A stretch of 64,000 nucleotides of DNA from Avena insularis (GCA_023614405.1 JAJUPC010000224.1:488243-552242), one strand, 5' to 3'; positions 1-12,597 are shown, numbered from the stretch's first letter. Made by a program: numbers and translations. The notes: generated from the letters alone by a model not told the origin.

Positions 1-2778
1 AAACATCATATACATTAAGAGGCGCCAAGAAACAAGAATCTTCATCGACAAACATCCTCTCATGAGCATCGCCACCATAAAGAGGATACAAGACATCGTC
101 AAAGGCATCTTCGCTACCAAGATGAAGAATTCTTGATGAGCACCAACCAAAATGCTCAAGCAAGCTCAAGAAGGCACCACAAGCACAAGAAGAGTGCCAA
201 GGCAAATGATCACCGTCGTGAGTGTCATGTGGACGACCAAGTGCGCCACCTACATCAACCATCGGCAAAGCACGCCAATGACCTCCGTCGACACCATCAT
301 AGGGCACCTTCAACTACCCGTGCCACCACCACAATGGCACCAAGAGCAAGCCTTCCTCCACGCCATCAAGCTTCCATGCCTACGCTTGACTTCCACGACC
401 TCACCAATGAGGAAAATGTAGACCTCTACTTCGCCAAGTTGGATAGCATGAGCCTACCTCCACCACTACTACGAGATGGCCACAAGACGGTCGAGCATGG
501 GATTTTCCCTTCGGCTAAGGAGGCAAGCAATGATGCCCATCTTATGGCATCCAACTTTGGAGGCGACAAGGTCAAGAATGGTGAGCATGGGATTTTCCCT
601 TCACCAAAGGAGGCGCTTGGAGTTGAGGAAACCGAGCCTATCCCCATATGCTTGAGTGATGATGTGGTACCAATCCCATGTGAGTATGAGAGCCACTTAG
701 CCCACTTGAGTGAGAACAAGAGTGAGATGAGTGACTCCACCTTATGTGAGATTGAGTGCTTCCACTTGGAGGGCATGAGCGATACTCCTAGTGAGTTGAG
801 AGTGGTAGTTGATAGGTCAAGTGAGACCATTTCGATTTCTAACAACTTACCCTCTACCTCTAGTGTGTTCTCTTGTGTTGTGCTAGGTTCCATGGATGAA
901 GACGCGCCAAGCCATGAAGCAATGATGCCTCAATTAGAGAAGATGTACATGGTGCACGAAGATGATGTTATGCCATGGCTACATCAAGAAGATGAAGTCG
1001 TCCACAAGGAGGCCACTACTTCCACAACACACACTTCATATGAGAGGTATGACCAAGGTAACAATAAGGGTGTTGATGATGCCATGATCCCACTAGTGGA
1101 CATGATGAATTGTGAGGATATGCATGCTATGGATGATACTTGTGACATTACATATGCTTCATTCATATTCCCATGTGATGCTTTGCCTTTGCATAATATT
1201 GCTCATGTGGAATTGTTTGATTGCGATACCATTTCCATAAACATGCCATGCTATGCATCTTGTGTGTATCCTCCAATTGCTTCGGACTTGCTTTGTCATG
1301 CTAGTCATTCAATTTCTCCCGTTGCTTGTAATAAGATGAATGCTTGCTATTTCACTTGTTTTGCTTGCAACAACATTGACCATATGCGTTATGATGAGAT
1401 GGCCCCCATAGCTTTCTCAATTTTTGGAGATTTTGATGATTGCCATGATAAGCATGTTCCCCACTTGCATACTCACCTTGCACCTATTTCATACTTGATT
1501 GATATTAATGGTGATATGCATAAGAAGAGATACATCATGATGGATGATGTGTATCTCTACCATGCACACACGTTCTTCCTTTTGTGTATGATGTGTGTAG
1601 GTACCCGCACTATCATGTCAACCTCGGTTGAGCACGAGTTGACAAAAAGAGCTCTTGAGAGCATCCCACAAGTGAGTTCAAGATCGAACCCAGCTCTGAT
1701 ACCTTTTGCATGCTTTGCATCTTTCATGTTGGCAAATTGCTCTTTCCTATGGTTTGATTGCAAGCATGTTGATGGTTTTATCTCACCTTGTGACATTCAT
1801 GTTTCTTCGATTTTGGATAATGATGCTTTGTGTGTTGCAACAAAAATGTTGAACATTTTCTCTTTCCGATGTTTTATTTGCAACCACAATTCCATTAAGA
1901 GCATGTATTGTCATGAGAGCTTCCAAGAATCTCGTCTTGTTGTTGCAACAAACATAAGGACCACTTGCTCTTTCCTTTGTTTTGTTTGCAAACATGCCGT
2001 TTTTGCTTCCGCTTGGGATACTCATATTCCCATGATATTGGCTATCGATGATTTGTGTGTGACATCCAACATGTTGAACAATTTCTCTTTCCATTGGTTG
2101 GTTTGCACACATAATGATGTTTCTTTGGACATTCTTCCTTGTGTGTTTTTTCCTAATTCTCCTATTCTTGCATCAAAGATGTTGTTTGAAATTTGGATCC
2201 AATGCTTTGAGTGCCCCACTACTACGTTATATGGAGTTTTTGAGTTTCCACATTTGGATGATGTTCAAACGATTTCCATGCACTTTGACCTTGCATATGC
2301 ATTCCATTTGCTATCCTTGTATTGTGCTAATAGTGTTGTGAACAAGAATGGACATGCCACATTTGACATGCTCCTCTATCACACACGAAAATATTTTGCT
2401 TGGTCTTTGTTGTGTGAAGGCACAAATGCATACACGTCAACCTCTACCAACCACGTGTTGACAAGAAGAACCGAAGAGAGTTACCTATGTCTACCCTTCA
2501 TCGAGCTATCGCTACAAGATAAGGTGATTTCCTTCTACTTGAGGACTCATGCAATAATCTTCATGAATTGGCTACGCTTTGAGTGTTGCTTCGCTTTTGT
2601 TGTGAGCTTTGTAGGCTTCAAGGAAGGTGAAGGAACATTGAAGTGTTGTCAAGTCAATCTTCCCGAGGACGACTATATGGTGAACCCCAGGATCAAGGAT
2701 GTCCTTCGACCTCTTCTACTTCGTGAGGAACATGGAGAGTCGAGGACGACTCTTTTTGAAGGGGGGGAGCTGATGTAG
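1..2778 (+). pseudogene. A1 orphan ORF of family A (C-terminal ~920 codons)
   Basis: This is the protein of unknown function that family A carries where other Ty3/gypsy elements carry gag-pol. Frame 1 is open after a TAA at 16-18, where the A4 copy has CAA, so one C-to-T change breaks it. From there it is uninterrupted to 2778, the longest intact stretch of this ORF in the window. It has a His/Lys/Arg-rich segment (about 160-370), an acidic low-complexity middle, then a Cys/His-rich part with five degenerate repeats of 35-40 residues (about 1720-2260) around a SFxWFxCxH core. The tail, ESRTTLFEGGELM, resembles the end of family C Pol before its purine tract and stops at the LTR edge. I see no gag, protease, RT or integrase motif, no signal peptide, and no clear zinc knuckle (CX2CX4HX4C). 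Function unknown. Confidence 0.8.
2756..2770 (+). other. A1 polypurine tract
   Basis: A TTTTTGAAGGGGGGGAGC context lies directly against the TG start of the 3' LTR. It is the plus-strand primer site. The upstream GTCGAGGACGACTC is shared with family C. Confidence 0.85.
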
Positions 2779-3757
2779 CCCGACCTACGGTCGTTACCAC
2801 ATATTGGTCTCCAACTTACGCCCAGTCGTCATGGACTCCAAAGGTGAATCCATTCCTCTATGCGCTCCCACTTCCAACCCTATTGAATGGTATGCTACTT
2901 CATACTCCGTCACATATGCATCATAGGTTCGCACCGACAAGTACGGAGGCTAGGGAGGAAGCCCGGGACATCAAGCCCGACAAGACGGAGGCTTGGAAGA
3001 GGAGACGGAAGAAGCCACGGCTGAACCACCGGAGTCTCCGGCCTACACCGGAGTCTCCGGTCCTGCTACACCGGAGTCTTCGGACCTACCTCCGGACCGA
3101 CCCAAAGAATCTGCCGGGAGGTCTGAATGCCACTCCGGGAGGCGACAGGAGACAGAAGAGTCTCGGCCTAGACCAGAATCTCGGACCCCACACCGGAGTC
3201 TCCGGCTGCACGATGGGCTGCACATGGTGGGCCTTCGGCCCATGTACCCCTCTATCTCGTCCAAACCCTAGTTTTATCCCCAAACTACCCCTGTTTATGT
3301 GGCTGGCCTATAAATAGAGCCCCCACCCTTTCATGTATCCCTTAGGCATAGATGATAGACTAAAGACAACCCCCATTGTGGAATCTCTAGTTTTGCCTCA
3401 TCCCCTTATCCAAGGGGACCGACTATCGTCACCAACCTCGATTGGACTTTGCATCACGCATCCATCGTTGAACAAGGCCTTGGAGTTCATTGTCTCGTCC
3501 CCAAGGTGTTCTTCCCTCTCCGATGTGGATTTGAGGGAGCACGTTGACCGATCTTTCCTTGCGAGGATTCTATCGGACCGGTGGCCGCCGTTCGGGAGCA
3601 ATCGGCCTTGTATCGTGTGAGTTTTGCATGTGTTCATCATGTTCTACGCGAGGTGTGTGTTCGCTTCCGCTACCTTCTCCCTTTCCCCTCGCTTTCTCAT
3701 CGATTTGACCACGAGATCCGTGAAGATCGGGCACCCAAGAGGTTAACCCCTCCATCA
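2771..3757 (+). repeat. A1 3' LTR
   Basis: The 987-bp LTR starts TGATGTAGCCCG and ends CTCCATCA. U3 holds an array of CCGGAG-W-CTCCGG palindromes from about 3028 to 3210. A TATA box (TATAAATA, 3309-3316) follows, then a CCCCCACC tract. The start and end resemble family C LTRs (TGATGCAGCCCG and GGTTAACCCATAACA), which suggests common origin. Confidence 0.9.
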
Positions 3758-6700
3758 CGATCAGAGACAATAGTATTTGGCACACCATGCAAACGAACAA
3801 TTTCACGAAAGAACAAATCAGCAATATGCGCAGCATCATCCGTTTTATGACAAGGAATAAAGTGTGCCATCTTAGAAAATCGATCCACAACAACAAAAAT
3901 ACTATCCCTCCCCTTCTGTGTTCGTTGCAATCCCAAAACAAAGTCTATAGAAATATCCTCCCAAGGAACACTAGGAACAGGAAGAGGCATATATAAACCA
4001 TGTGGATTAAGGCGAGACTTAGCTTTTTGACAAGTAGTGCAGCGTGCCACAAATCTCTCAACATCTCGGCGACATGTGGTCAAAAGAAGTGTGCAGAAGA
4101 ACATCCTCCGCCTTCTTGACACCAAAGTGTCCCATCAATCCTCCTCCATCGCCTCTGGTAACAACAAAAGACGAACAGAACTATCTGGAATGCATAGTTT
4201 GTTAGCACGGAACACAAATCCATCATTGAAGACGAACTTGTTCCAAGTTCTACCATCTCTACAATTCTGCAACACATCTTTAAATTCAGCATCATGCACA
4301 TATTGTTCCTTAATAGTTACCAATCCAAATATTTTGAAGTCAAGTTGAGATAACAAAGCATAACGGCGCGACAAAGCATCAGCAATAATATTATCTGTAC
4401 CCTTTTTGTGTTTGATAACATAAGGAAAAGACTCAATAAATTCAACCCACTTTGCATGACGATGATTCAACTTAGCTTGACTACGAATATGCTTCAAAGA
4501 TTCATGATCAGAATGAATAACAAATTCCTTAGGCCATAGATAATGTTGCCAAGTTTCTAATGTCCGAACCAACGCATATAATTCTTTATCATAAGTAGAA
4601 TAGTTTAGACTAGCCCCACTAAATTTCTCGCTACAATATGCAACAGGTTTTCCCTCTTGTAATAACACCCCTCCCAAACCAATTCCACTAGCATCACATT
4701 CAAGCTCAAAAGTCTTAGTAAAATCAGGAAGTTGGAGTAAGGGAGCATGTGTTAGCTTATCTTTCAATATGACGAAGGCCTGTTGTTGTGCATCGCCCAA
4801 ACAAAGGGCACATCCTTCTTGGTAAGCTCATTCAGCGGCAATTGATCCAAAGTCTTTGACAAAGCGCCTATAAAAACCAGCGAGGCCAAGAAAACTCCTC
4901 ACTTGTGTGACCGTCTTGGGCTGCGGCCAATTCTCAATAGCTTCAATCTTGGCTGGATCCACTTCAATACCCTGTGATGTAACAACATAGCCAAGAAACG
5001 CAACTCGATTGGTGCAAAAGGTGCACTTCTCAAGGTTACCAAACAAACGTGCATCACGTAAAGCATTGAAAACAGCACGTAAATGGTCCAAATGATCCTC
5101 TAAAGATTTGCTATAAATCAGAATATCATCAAAGTAGACTACCACAAAACGTCCAATGAAAGCACGTAAAACTTCGTTCATTAATCTCATGAAAGTGCTA
5201 GGTGCATTAGTTAAACCAAACGGCATTACTAACCACTCATATAAACCGAACTTAGTTTTAAATGCTGTTTCCATTCATCTCCTAATTTCATACGAATCTG
5301 GTGGTAACCACTACGCAAATCAACTTTAGAAAACATGGTAGAGCCACTCAATTCATCAAGCATGTCATCTAAACGTGGAATAGGATGACGATATCGAATA
5401 GTAATATTATTGATAGGTCTACAATCAGTACACATGCGCGAAGAACCATCTTTCTTAGGTACCAAAATAATAGGAACAGCACAGGGGCTAAGGGACTCAC
5501 GAATATGATCTCTGTCGAGTAGTTCCTGAATTTGGCGTTGTATCTCCTTTGTCTCCTCTGGATTGGTTCTATATGGCGCGCGGTTGGGCAACGTGGCACC
5601 AGGAATTAGATCAATTTGGTGCTTAATTCCTCTAATAGGAGGTAGTCCTGGTGGCAGCTCAGCGGGAAAGACGTCCTCATATTCCTGCAAAAGGTTAGCA
5701 ATAGCGGGTGGCAAAGAAGGAGGCATATCCTCAAATGAAAACAAAACCTCTTTGCAGACAATTGCATAACATTGAGTATTGTTTACATCTAGTTCAGCAA
5801 TATCAATTTTATTTGCAAGCATACATGGACTCTTCAAACGAATTTCAGTAGCATGTGTAGAATCAGATTTAGTGTTCTTTGGTGGTATAAAATCTGCAGC
5901 AACAATCTGATTCTCACTTTTATTTTTCTCCTCAGTTTTAGCTCTACTAGCTCTAGCAAGATCATCTTTTAAAATCTGTTCAGGAGTCATAGGTTTTAGA
6001 CCAATTTTCTTTCCATCATGCATAAGAGAATAGTGATTAGTTTTGCCATTATGAACAGATTCTCTATCAAATTGCCACGGTCTACCAAGTAACAAAGAAC
6101 AAGCTTGCATAGGTACAACATCACAATCAACAAAATCAGAATATGTACCAATAGTAAAATGCACGCGTACCGTTCTTGTTACCTTGATCTTGCGAGAACT
6201 CTCAAACCATTGGATGTAATATGAATGTGGGCGTTGTCTTGTTGGAAGCGCAAGCTTCTCTACCATGTCAACACTGGCCAGATTATTACAACTCCCTCCA
6301 TCAATGATGATCCGTATAGCTCTTTCCTTGACAACACCACGTGTTTGGAACAGGTTGTGGCGTTGATCTTGCTCAGATTTTCTCAATTGCACACTCAACA
6401 CACGTTGTGTAATTAAGCTCTTGTATTGATCAGCAGCTTCAACTCCCATTATCTCTATCTCTTCATCAGCATCAGAATTGTCTCCATCTCGAGCAGAAAT
6501 AAGGGCTAGTGTATCTTCATCGAAGTCACTCGCTGAATCGTATTGACCATCTTCTCGCACCATCATCACACGCCAGTTGTGCATCGCTCTCAATATGACC
6601 AAAACCCCAGCACTTGCGGCATTGTATATCCTTTGTCTTACCCGTGGAAGCCATTGAAGATGCACTACGAGCAGGAGCATTGGATGATGGTGGAGGAGCA

Positions 6701-7813
6701 GCTGGAAATCTTGTGGTGGTCTTGGATGTGGTAGTAGCTGGTGGCGAATCACGAGGAGGCGCTGATTGTCGGGATGTCCAAGTGGATGTGCGACCTGCAG
6801 AATTATTAGTCCTCCTCCATGGTGTTTGGCGATCCTGCACTTCACGTTCAGCTTTGCAAGCATGATGAAACAAACGAGTGATGGAATTATATTCCTTATA
6901 ATCTAAGATGTGCTGAATGTCCTTGTTTAATCCACCAAAGAAACGTGCAAGCATTTGTTCATTAGATTCAACAAGACCACACCGAACCATCCCCGTTTGC
7001 AATTCCTGATAATACTCTTCTACAGAATTTTTCCCTTGCTCTAAACGTGTCAGATTCTTTAGTAAATCACGTTGATAAGTGGGAGGTACAAAACGAACAC
7101 GCATAGCAGTTTTTAAAGCAGTCCAAGTACTAGGAATAGTAGTAGGATTTAAACGACAATACTCAGACCACCAAAGGGAAGCAAATTTAGTAAATTCACA
7201 TGTAGCAGCACTAACACGCATATTCTCAGGATATTTTAAGCATGCAAACATTGTTCTACTTCCATCTCCCATGTAAGATATGCATCAGATTATATTTACC
7301 TCAAAAGATGGAATATTTAATTTAAGCTTTGCAACATGATCATCATCACGTCTGGTGGTCGAGCGGCGTGCGGTAATAATGTCGGGACGGCAGCGGAACC
7401 TGTGGAGGTTGTTCAACCTCCTCGTCAAACAGATCGTCGCCGTCGGGGTCGTAGTAGTACCCGTCGTCCGTCCCCAATGTCGCAAAGAAAGCGGAAGTCT
7501 CGAGTCGGCCAACATAATAGTCGGGCCGCGGCGGCAGTGAACCAGCAGTCCAACCCATGATCGGAATGCGCCGTGCGCCATGTGTGGGTGCGGGTGCGGG
7601 CAATCTGTTCAAAAGCTCCTTGAACCGAACGTCAAGCTTGGCGTTGAAGGATTTCTCGAGTCCATCGATCTTGTCCACGGCGTTGGTGAGCTTGGTGTCA
7701 AACTCCCCTAGGCGCGTATCCACATCTTCAGCGCGACTGACCAAGAGCGCGGAGAAGTGGGCATGTAGTTCTTCGTTCGTCATTGTGGCAGGGTTCCGCG
7801 AAGTATCTGTCAT
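3758..7813 (-). pseudogene. B1 Gag-Pol polyprotein, degenerate
   Basis: The ATG at 7813 starts MTDTSRNPATM, shared with B2 and B3. In order: capsid-like Retrotrans_gag region (about 6880-7300); zinc knuckle CRKCWGFGH with its final Cys lost (6590-6625; its continuation is scrambled compared with B3); protease IIDGGSC (6294-6315); RT with YFDD (5124-5135); RNase H (about 4140-4800) with CDASG, YDKEL and HSDHES; integrase HHCC remnant and the first catalytic Asp in ISIDFV, up to VSDRD, where A1 cuts in. Lesions visible against B3 are frame breaks in gag around 7300-7480 and 6580, a 1-bp loss near 5272, a 5-bp loss near 4840 and a 1-bp loss near 4798. The reading then runs into A1 LTR sequence. 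It cannot make active Pol. Confidence 0.87.
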
Positions 7814-8918
7814 GGTTAGTCCTTTAAAAGCACAGGTATATAGTACGGAAATATGGTGGAAGTCACGCGTAATCCGTCAAGCAATATACGAAGCTCTTAC
7901 AAGTTCTTACCAAACAACAGGAAAAGGTGATGTGCAACCGCGAGGATCAGTGGGTCCAGAGATTGAACCAAGCGATTACCAGGAGTCGAGACACCGTACG
8001 TGGAGAATATCTGTGGAGCTCTGAGAAGGCTTAGCAAGGGGGTTAGCAATTATCAAAACAGCAATGCAAAAGTTGAAAGAATGCTCAACGATTGTACTGT
8101 GCTGGTCCTAGGCTAGACTATACTAGAGACGCGAGCCTAGATCACCAACGATGTCACGACGCGACACAACAAGCAATGTATGATGATATGGCACCTTGAA
8201 AAGCGAACCGAGATGCAGAAAATCACTATGATGGCGAGTGTCTAGAACTGATCTACGGGGTCTAAAAATAGGTTAGCGCCAAAAAAAAATTCGATTTTTT
8301 TATTTTGCTCCGGAAAGCGCGCCGGCGCCAAAAAAATATCGCTATAACGGCCGATGGAGAAAAGTGATCCCCGGGGTCGAAAACTAGTATAGCCAGAAAT
8401 TTTTTTCGGAGGCGGTTCCAGACTTTTTTTTGCTCTCCTTCTGGACTTACGACCGGACTCGGAGCTCGACACGGACTTTAGCTTAACACGGAAACAACAA
8501 AGAAGGAGAGTAAAAAGAAATAACTAGGAAACAATAACTCTACTTGGACTCAGACGCGGCGAAAACCGACGGATCTGTGTCGCGGTAGGAAGGCGGTGGC
8601 GGAGTATTAGGGTTTATGGTGGCTGGGTATATGGCGGCGGAATATGGTGGCGGAATATGGTGGTGGTGATCGGCGAGTGTGGCGGTGACTACTATGATCA
8701 GAACTCGAAACTCTAAGGGACGAGACACTAAGACCAGCAACTCGACGCGACGATGTAGACACAAATTCAACAATGCAAAAACTGAAAAGATAATGCGAGG
8801 CGTAGATTGGTTATGGGATGGATCTAAACTCTAACTGTGTTTTTGGCTTTTTCGTGGGTTATAGGTAAAAACAGATCTAATCTACGAAAACAGTAAAATC
8901 TCACCGAGCAACCTGAAA
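7814..8918 (-). other. B1 untranslated leader
   Basis: These 1.1 kb lie between primer site and gag ATG, and are collinear with 26402-27488 (B2) and 53495-54583 (B3). There is no credible ORF. A purine or A/T-rich patch (8280-8420) varies in homopolymer length between copies. Confidence 0.75.
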
Positions 8919-8928
8919 TCTGATACCA
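8919..8928 (-). other. B1 primer binding site
   Basis: TGGTATCAGA on the minus strand lies 2 nt from the LTR end. It matches the 3' end of plant initiator tRNA-Met for 10 nt and then diverges (TTTCAGG), a short match. Confidence 0.75.
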
Positions 8929-8930
8929 CT

Positions 8931-9814
8931 TGATAGGGCAAAGGTGTCCGATCTTTCGATGAGATGGCGATAATCGATTTGATGGAGTTCGGGCTTGACG
9001 ATCCGACTACACGTGCGAGCACGAGCGCCAATGCAATCGCTAGGCCAATCTCCTGGAGGTTACCGATCCCGCGGGAACACGATCAGCCTGACCAGCGAGG
9101 GTCTTAATTCCTACCTGAAATCAAGAACAAGTAAGAACTAATATTGCAATCAAGATATTGCGGATTAAGATGAAAGCTTTATTGAAAAGTTGGGATCCTG
9201 AATAGGTGCGAAGTACAAGAGGCCTCTGCGACGCTCGAGCCTTGGCGAAGTTGCTACGATGGCTAACTTAATGTCTAAACAAAATCCGAGTCTAGGGGGA
9301 CGACTATAGGGAGTATTTAAGGGCGAAAAGGTGGGGTTTTGGCCAGCCATGGAAGTGGTGGCCGAATCCAACCCTAGAAGTCCTTTTCCCCTCAAATACG
9401 GACTCTAAAAAGTGGCTAATTAAAATCCTGCGAAAATTACATGGCCTGGCCCAAAATAAAGGTGTCGCAGCACCATATTAAGCTATGGACGAATTCGTGA
9501 AGTATTGATCTTGAATATTTCGTCCAAGCCTTCTTTCTTCATTATGGTGGCCTCAAAGTTCTGAAATCTTCATCTGTGGCCTTCTCTTGGATCATCACAT
9601 GCTTGCTGCCATCTCCATGCATGGACATGCTCCAATGCTTGTTCCTCTCATCCATGCTTGGTCCATCATTCCTAAGAGTAAGAAATACATCTGATTTAGG
9701 CAGCATCATATTCTCATGTATGTGAGGAATAGTTCCAAGAAACGAAAGTACCTGATAGTTAAGTTGTTTGGCAAGAGATCTTGTGATGGGTCCTTGTATG
9801 TGTGTTGCTGTAGG
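8931..9814 (-). repeat. B1 5' LTR, 5' end deleted
   Basis: The inner end TGATAGGGCA (plus view) is exact. The outer end stops inside the LTR at about 9814 and joins C1 sequence through a 2-3 bp overlap. The stretch 9542-9814 is the LTR-encoded C-terminus of family B Pol (GPITRS motif ending RPP-stop), not a piece of an upstream element. Confidence 0.85.
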
Positions 9815-11863
9815 ACTTCCCATAGATGTCGGCACGAGTTTGGAAGATGTTCGAACGTTGGTCTTCATTCTCATTGGCTTGGGTAGTTAAGACCCTTGTG
9901 ACCACAAGCGATGGACTTGCGTCATGCTCACACACAAGAAGTTCTTGGTCCTCTTCCAAATGTTGCCTTGCCATGGCTTCCTTGACCCTTGCATCAAACT
10001 CTTCTTCACTCAAGTATTCTTCATCGCCGTTGTCATGGATGAACAAAACTTTCTTGTTTCCACATGAGGCCGACTTGTGTCCTTTGCCTCCACACTTGTA
10101 GCATTCACCATTGAATGGTCGATCATCCCTTGTGTTTTGCCACTTGGGGGCTTTTTTCCTTGAGGGAGTGTTGGCTTGAAGGGAAGCTTGGTGGTACTTG
10201 AGGAGCTTCCACTTGGTGTTGTTGGAGTAGTGGTTGGTGCTTGCTTGTAGGTGAAGTACGTCTTTGGCTTGTTGTACTTGATGTCCTCTTGCACTTGACG
10301 CTCGGCCTTTGATGCGATGTGCACAAGCTCAACCATGTTGTTGTACTTTTGGAACTCGGTGATGCGCTTGATGGGATGGTTCAAGCCATTGAGGAAGCAT
10401 GCCATTGTTTGTTCATCTCGCTCTTCAATGTTGGCACGGATCATGTTGAGCTCCATTTGCTTGAAGTACTCTTCCACGGTCTTTGTCCCTTGACTAAGCG
10501 TTTGAAGCTTGTTGAAGAGGTCACGCGTGTAGTGCGAAGGAACAAAGCGGGATCTCATATGGGCCTTCATATCTTGCCAAGTTGAGATTGGAGGCTCTTC
10601 TTTTGCTTCGCGAGCGAGTTGGACTTGTTCCCACCAAAGGTTGGCATACTCATCGAACTCGAGGGATGCCATGGCCACCATCTTCTCATTGCTATAGTTG
10701 TGCATGTGGAAGATCTTGTCAACCTTGAGTTCCCACGAGAGATATTCTTCGGGTTCATTGGAACCGGTGAACTTGGGCATGGTAAATTTGAGCTTGCCAA
10801 AAGTTTCTTCTCCATTGCGGTTCCGGTTGCGGTGGTTGCCATGATTTTGGCGGTCATCATTATCATCCGAGCTCTCATGTCTTGCTTGGTGATGGTTGCG
10901 TTGCTCTTGCGGTTGTTGAGGTGCCGCGTTTGGTGGTGGGACTTGGTTTTGACGACGAGCTTGGGGATCTTGCTCGCGTTGTTGGCGCGGTTGAGGACAA
11001 GGAGGAGGTTGGTGGTCCTCACGACGAGCTTGGGGAGCTTGCTCTTGTTCTTGTCGCGGTTGATGCCAAGGAGCATTGTCTTGCGCCATGTGGCGAGGAG
11101 GACGTCGAGCCGCATGCGCAATGGGCTGTTCTCCTTCTTCTTGATGTGGAGGAGGCTCGTCATGATGATCATGTTGTCGACGTTGACGATCATGTCGATG
11201 ATGACGCCTTGGTGGATCTTCGAGCGCTTCACGTCGACGGTGATCTTGTTCGTCCTCTTCGGATGCTTCACTTGTTGTTGAAAGAACATGTCGACGGCGA
11301 TGGGTTTGGTGGTCCATGTGAGGTTGCTCTTGTTGAATCACAAGTGCCCTTGGTTGTGGCCGGTTTGCTTCACGTCTTGGAGGTCTTGCGGCACCATCAT
11401 AGCTTGACGTTGCGGCGTGTCGCGGAGATGGTACCGCTTGAGAAGAGCTCATGGATTGAAGGACGGGTCCATCCCGGTGCCTTGAAGCGTGACGGCGAGG
11501 TGCACTTGATTCACTTGAGGAGTGCCGAGATGAGCTTGAGTCGCGCGAGCGTGGCCTTGCTAGTCCATCAATGAGGCGTTGAAGCTTCTCATCCGTTGAG
11601 GCGAGGGCGCGATCAAGAGCTTCATTTTGATGACCGAGGTTGTGTTGCATGGCATGCATTTGGCCTCGGACTTCTTCGAAGCGGTTATCGATATTCTTGA
11701 ACTCCACGCGGGCTTCGCTAAATTGCTCGTCTTGGCGCCGCTCGAGAGCTTCACAACGGTAGTTGAATTCTCCTCGGACCTTCCAATGGTCCCATCTTGT
11801 CATGTATTGTGTGTCGTCTTCCGGAGGTGGTGGTGGTTGGGACGGCTCGCCATTCCTGTCCAT
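9815..11863 (-). pseudogene. C1 Gag and start of protease linker
   Basis: This is the best preserved family C Gag. From the ATG at 11863 (MDRNGEPSQPPPP) one frame stays open for 617 codons. The first ~370 residues are a predicted-disordered Arg/His/Gln/Pro-rich region with a possible short coiled segment (EALERRQDEQF). The Retrotrans_gag capsid region follows at about 10250-10790 (YLSWELKVDKIF, YANLWWEQ, YFKQMELN). A 1-bp loss near 10145 shifts the frame just before the zinc knuckle (CX2CX4HX4C, about 10065-10110). The linker FIHDNGDEEYLSEEEFD is then read in another frame until the junction at 9814. Gag would package element RNA, but this copy lacks Pol. Confidence 0.88.
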
Positions 11864-12597
11864 GATGCAAAGCCGACAAGGGTTGTATATGGAGAATAAG
11901 GGTGCGTAGAGTTAGCCTTTTACCTCACCTTGGAGATTATATCAAACCAATTTCCACACAAATGAGCGAACAGCATGCAAAGTGAAATGGCAAAGAAACT
12001 CACACACAAATATCCACACACAAATATGCAAAGAAACTCACACACAAATAAGCTTTTGGTGGAAGGTTAGGATTGTGGAAAACCAAACGAAACGATCCAA
12101 GCAAAAGGTTATTGTTCTAAGTGGTAAAGAACCAAAGATCAAAAGCAAAAGGATACAATCTACAAAAACACGGAAAAACGCACACGTGGCAAAAAACGGG
12201 GCTAGCACGACTATGAAAATGAGCACAAAAGATCCTAACGAAGACTACGCTCGGTTGTCGTGCCAACTCAAGGAGAGACCACAACTCGTTTGCCAAAAGA
12301 GGATAAGCAATAGATTTGCACTTGCCTTGGTGCGCTCTTTTCTCTCGCTTTGGCTTACAAGCTTGGTATCTTCTTTGTATTGGGAGACTAAGTATCTTTC
12401 TATTTTTATTTTTTTTATTCTTTTCCTTTTTCTCCCTTTCTATGCTACTATGTTAACTTTTGTATTTGGCCTCACACTTTCACTTTCCAAAGGCAAGTGC
12501 ACAATTCTTAGACAAACACAAAATGAGTTGCTCTCATAGGATAGATACACACAAAGAAAGATATGGGGCTGTCAAAGTGGTGCAAGTTACACCTTTT
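11864..12597 (-). other. C1 leader, gag-proximal part
   Basis: Untranslated leader collinear with 14140-14877 of C2 in reverse. It holds a pyrimidine-rich stretch on the plus strand (12405-12440) and no credible gene. It ends at CCTTT, the target site used by C2. Confidence 0.8.

Larger units (their letters stand above)
1..3757 (+). mobile_element. A1: non-autonomous LTR retrotransposon, family A, 5' part outside window
   Basis: The window opens inside the large orphan ORF of family A and runs through its purine tract and a complete 3' LTR ending in CCATCA at 3757. The next bases, CGATC (3758-3762), resume family B integrase in antisense, so A1 sits in the B1 integrase gene. The second copy of the target duplication would lie left of the window. 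The sequence is collinear with the complete copies A3 and A4, which fixes the boundaries. Confidence 0.9.
3758..9814 (-). mobile_element. B1: Ty3/gypsy retrotransposon, family B, truncated
   Basis: On the minus strand, reading right to left, it has a 5' LTR (9814 to 8931), a primer site, a leader, gag, protease, RT, RNase H and the first part of integrase. A1 then interrupts it at 3758. The LTR lacks its first ~38 bp because it is fused to the protease region of C1. Without TG at the outer end and with the 3' end outside the window, no target duplication can be tested. Confidence 0.88.

Noticed and set aside
1682..1703. A genuine tRNA gene
   Set aside because: Only the 3' part resembles a tRNA. 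No anticodon arm, D arm or matching 5' acceptor strand is present nearby.
1557..2219. Cys-rich antisense ORFs in the orphan ORF region (also in A2, A3 and A4)
   Set aside because: They are short and recur only because the sense strand is repetitive. The sense frame is continuous and conserved over about 1,100 codons.
3043..3283. Short ORFs across LTR palindromes (repeated SPTPESP-type peptides)
   Set aside because: They come from the GGAGTCTCCGG array and change frame and content between LTR copies.
9542..9874. Apparent orphan Pol C-terminus upstream of the B1 LTR, suggesting a tandem element
   Set aside because: The solo LTR at 41573-42430 shows this coding sequence lies inside the LTR itself, so no second element is needed.
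10619..11574. Long ORFs on the strand opposite Gag of family C (also at 15163-16454 and 40125-40963)
   Set aside because: They mirror the repetitive Arg/His/Gln codons of Gag in antisense, differ between copies and show no domain. They are shadows of the low-complexity coding strand.
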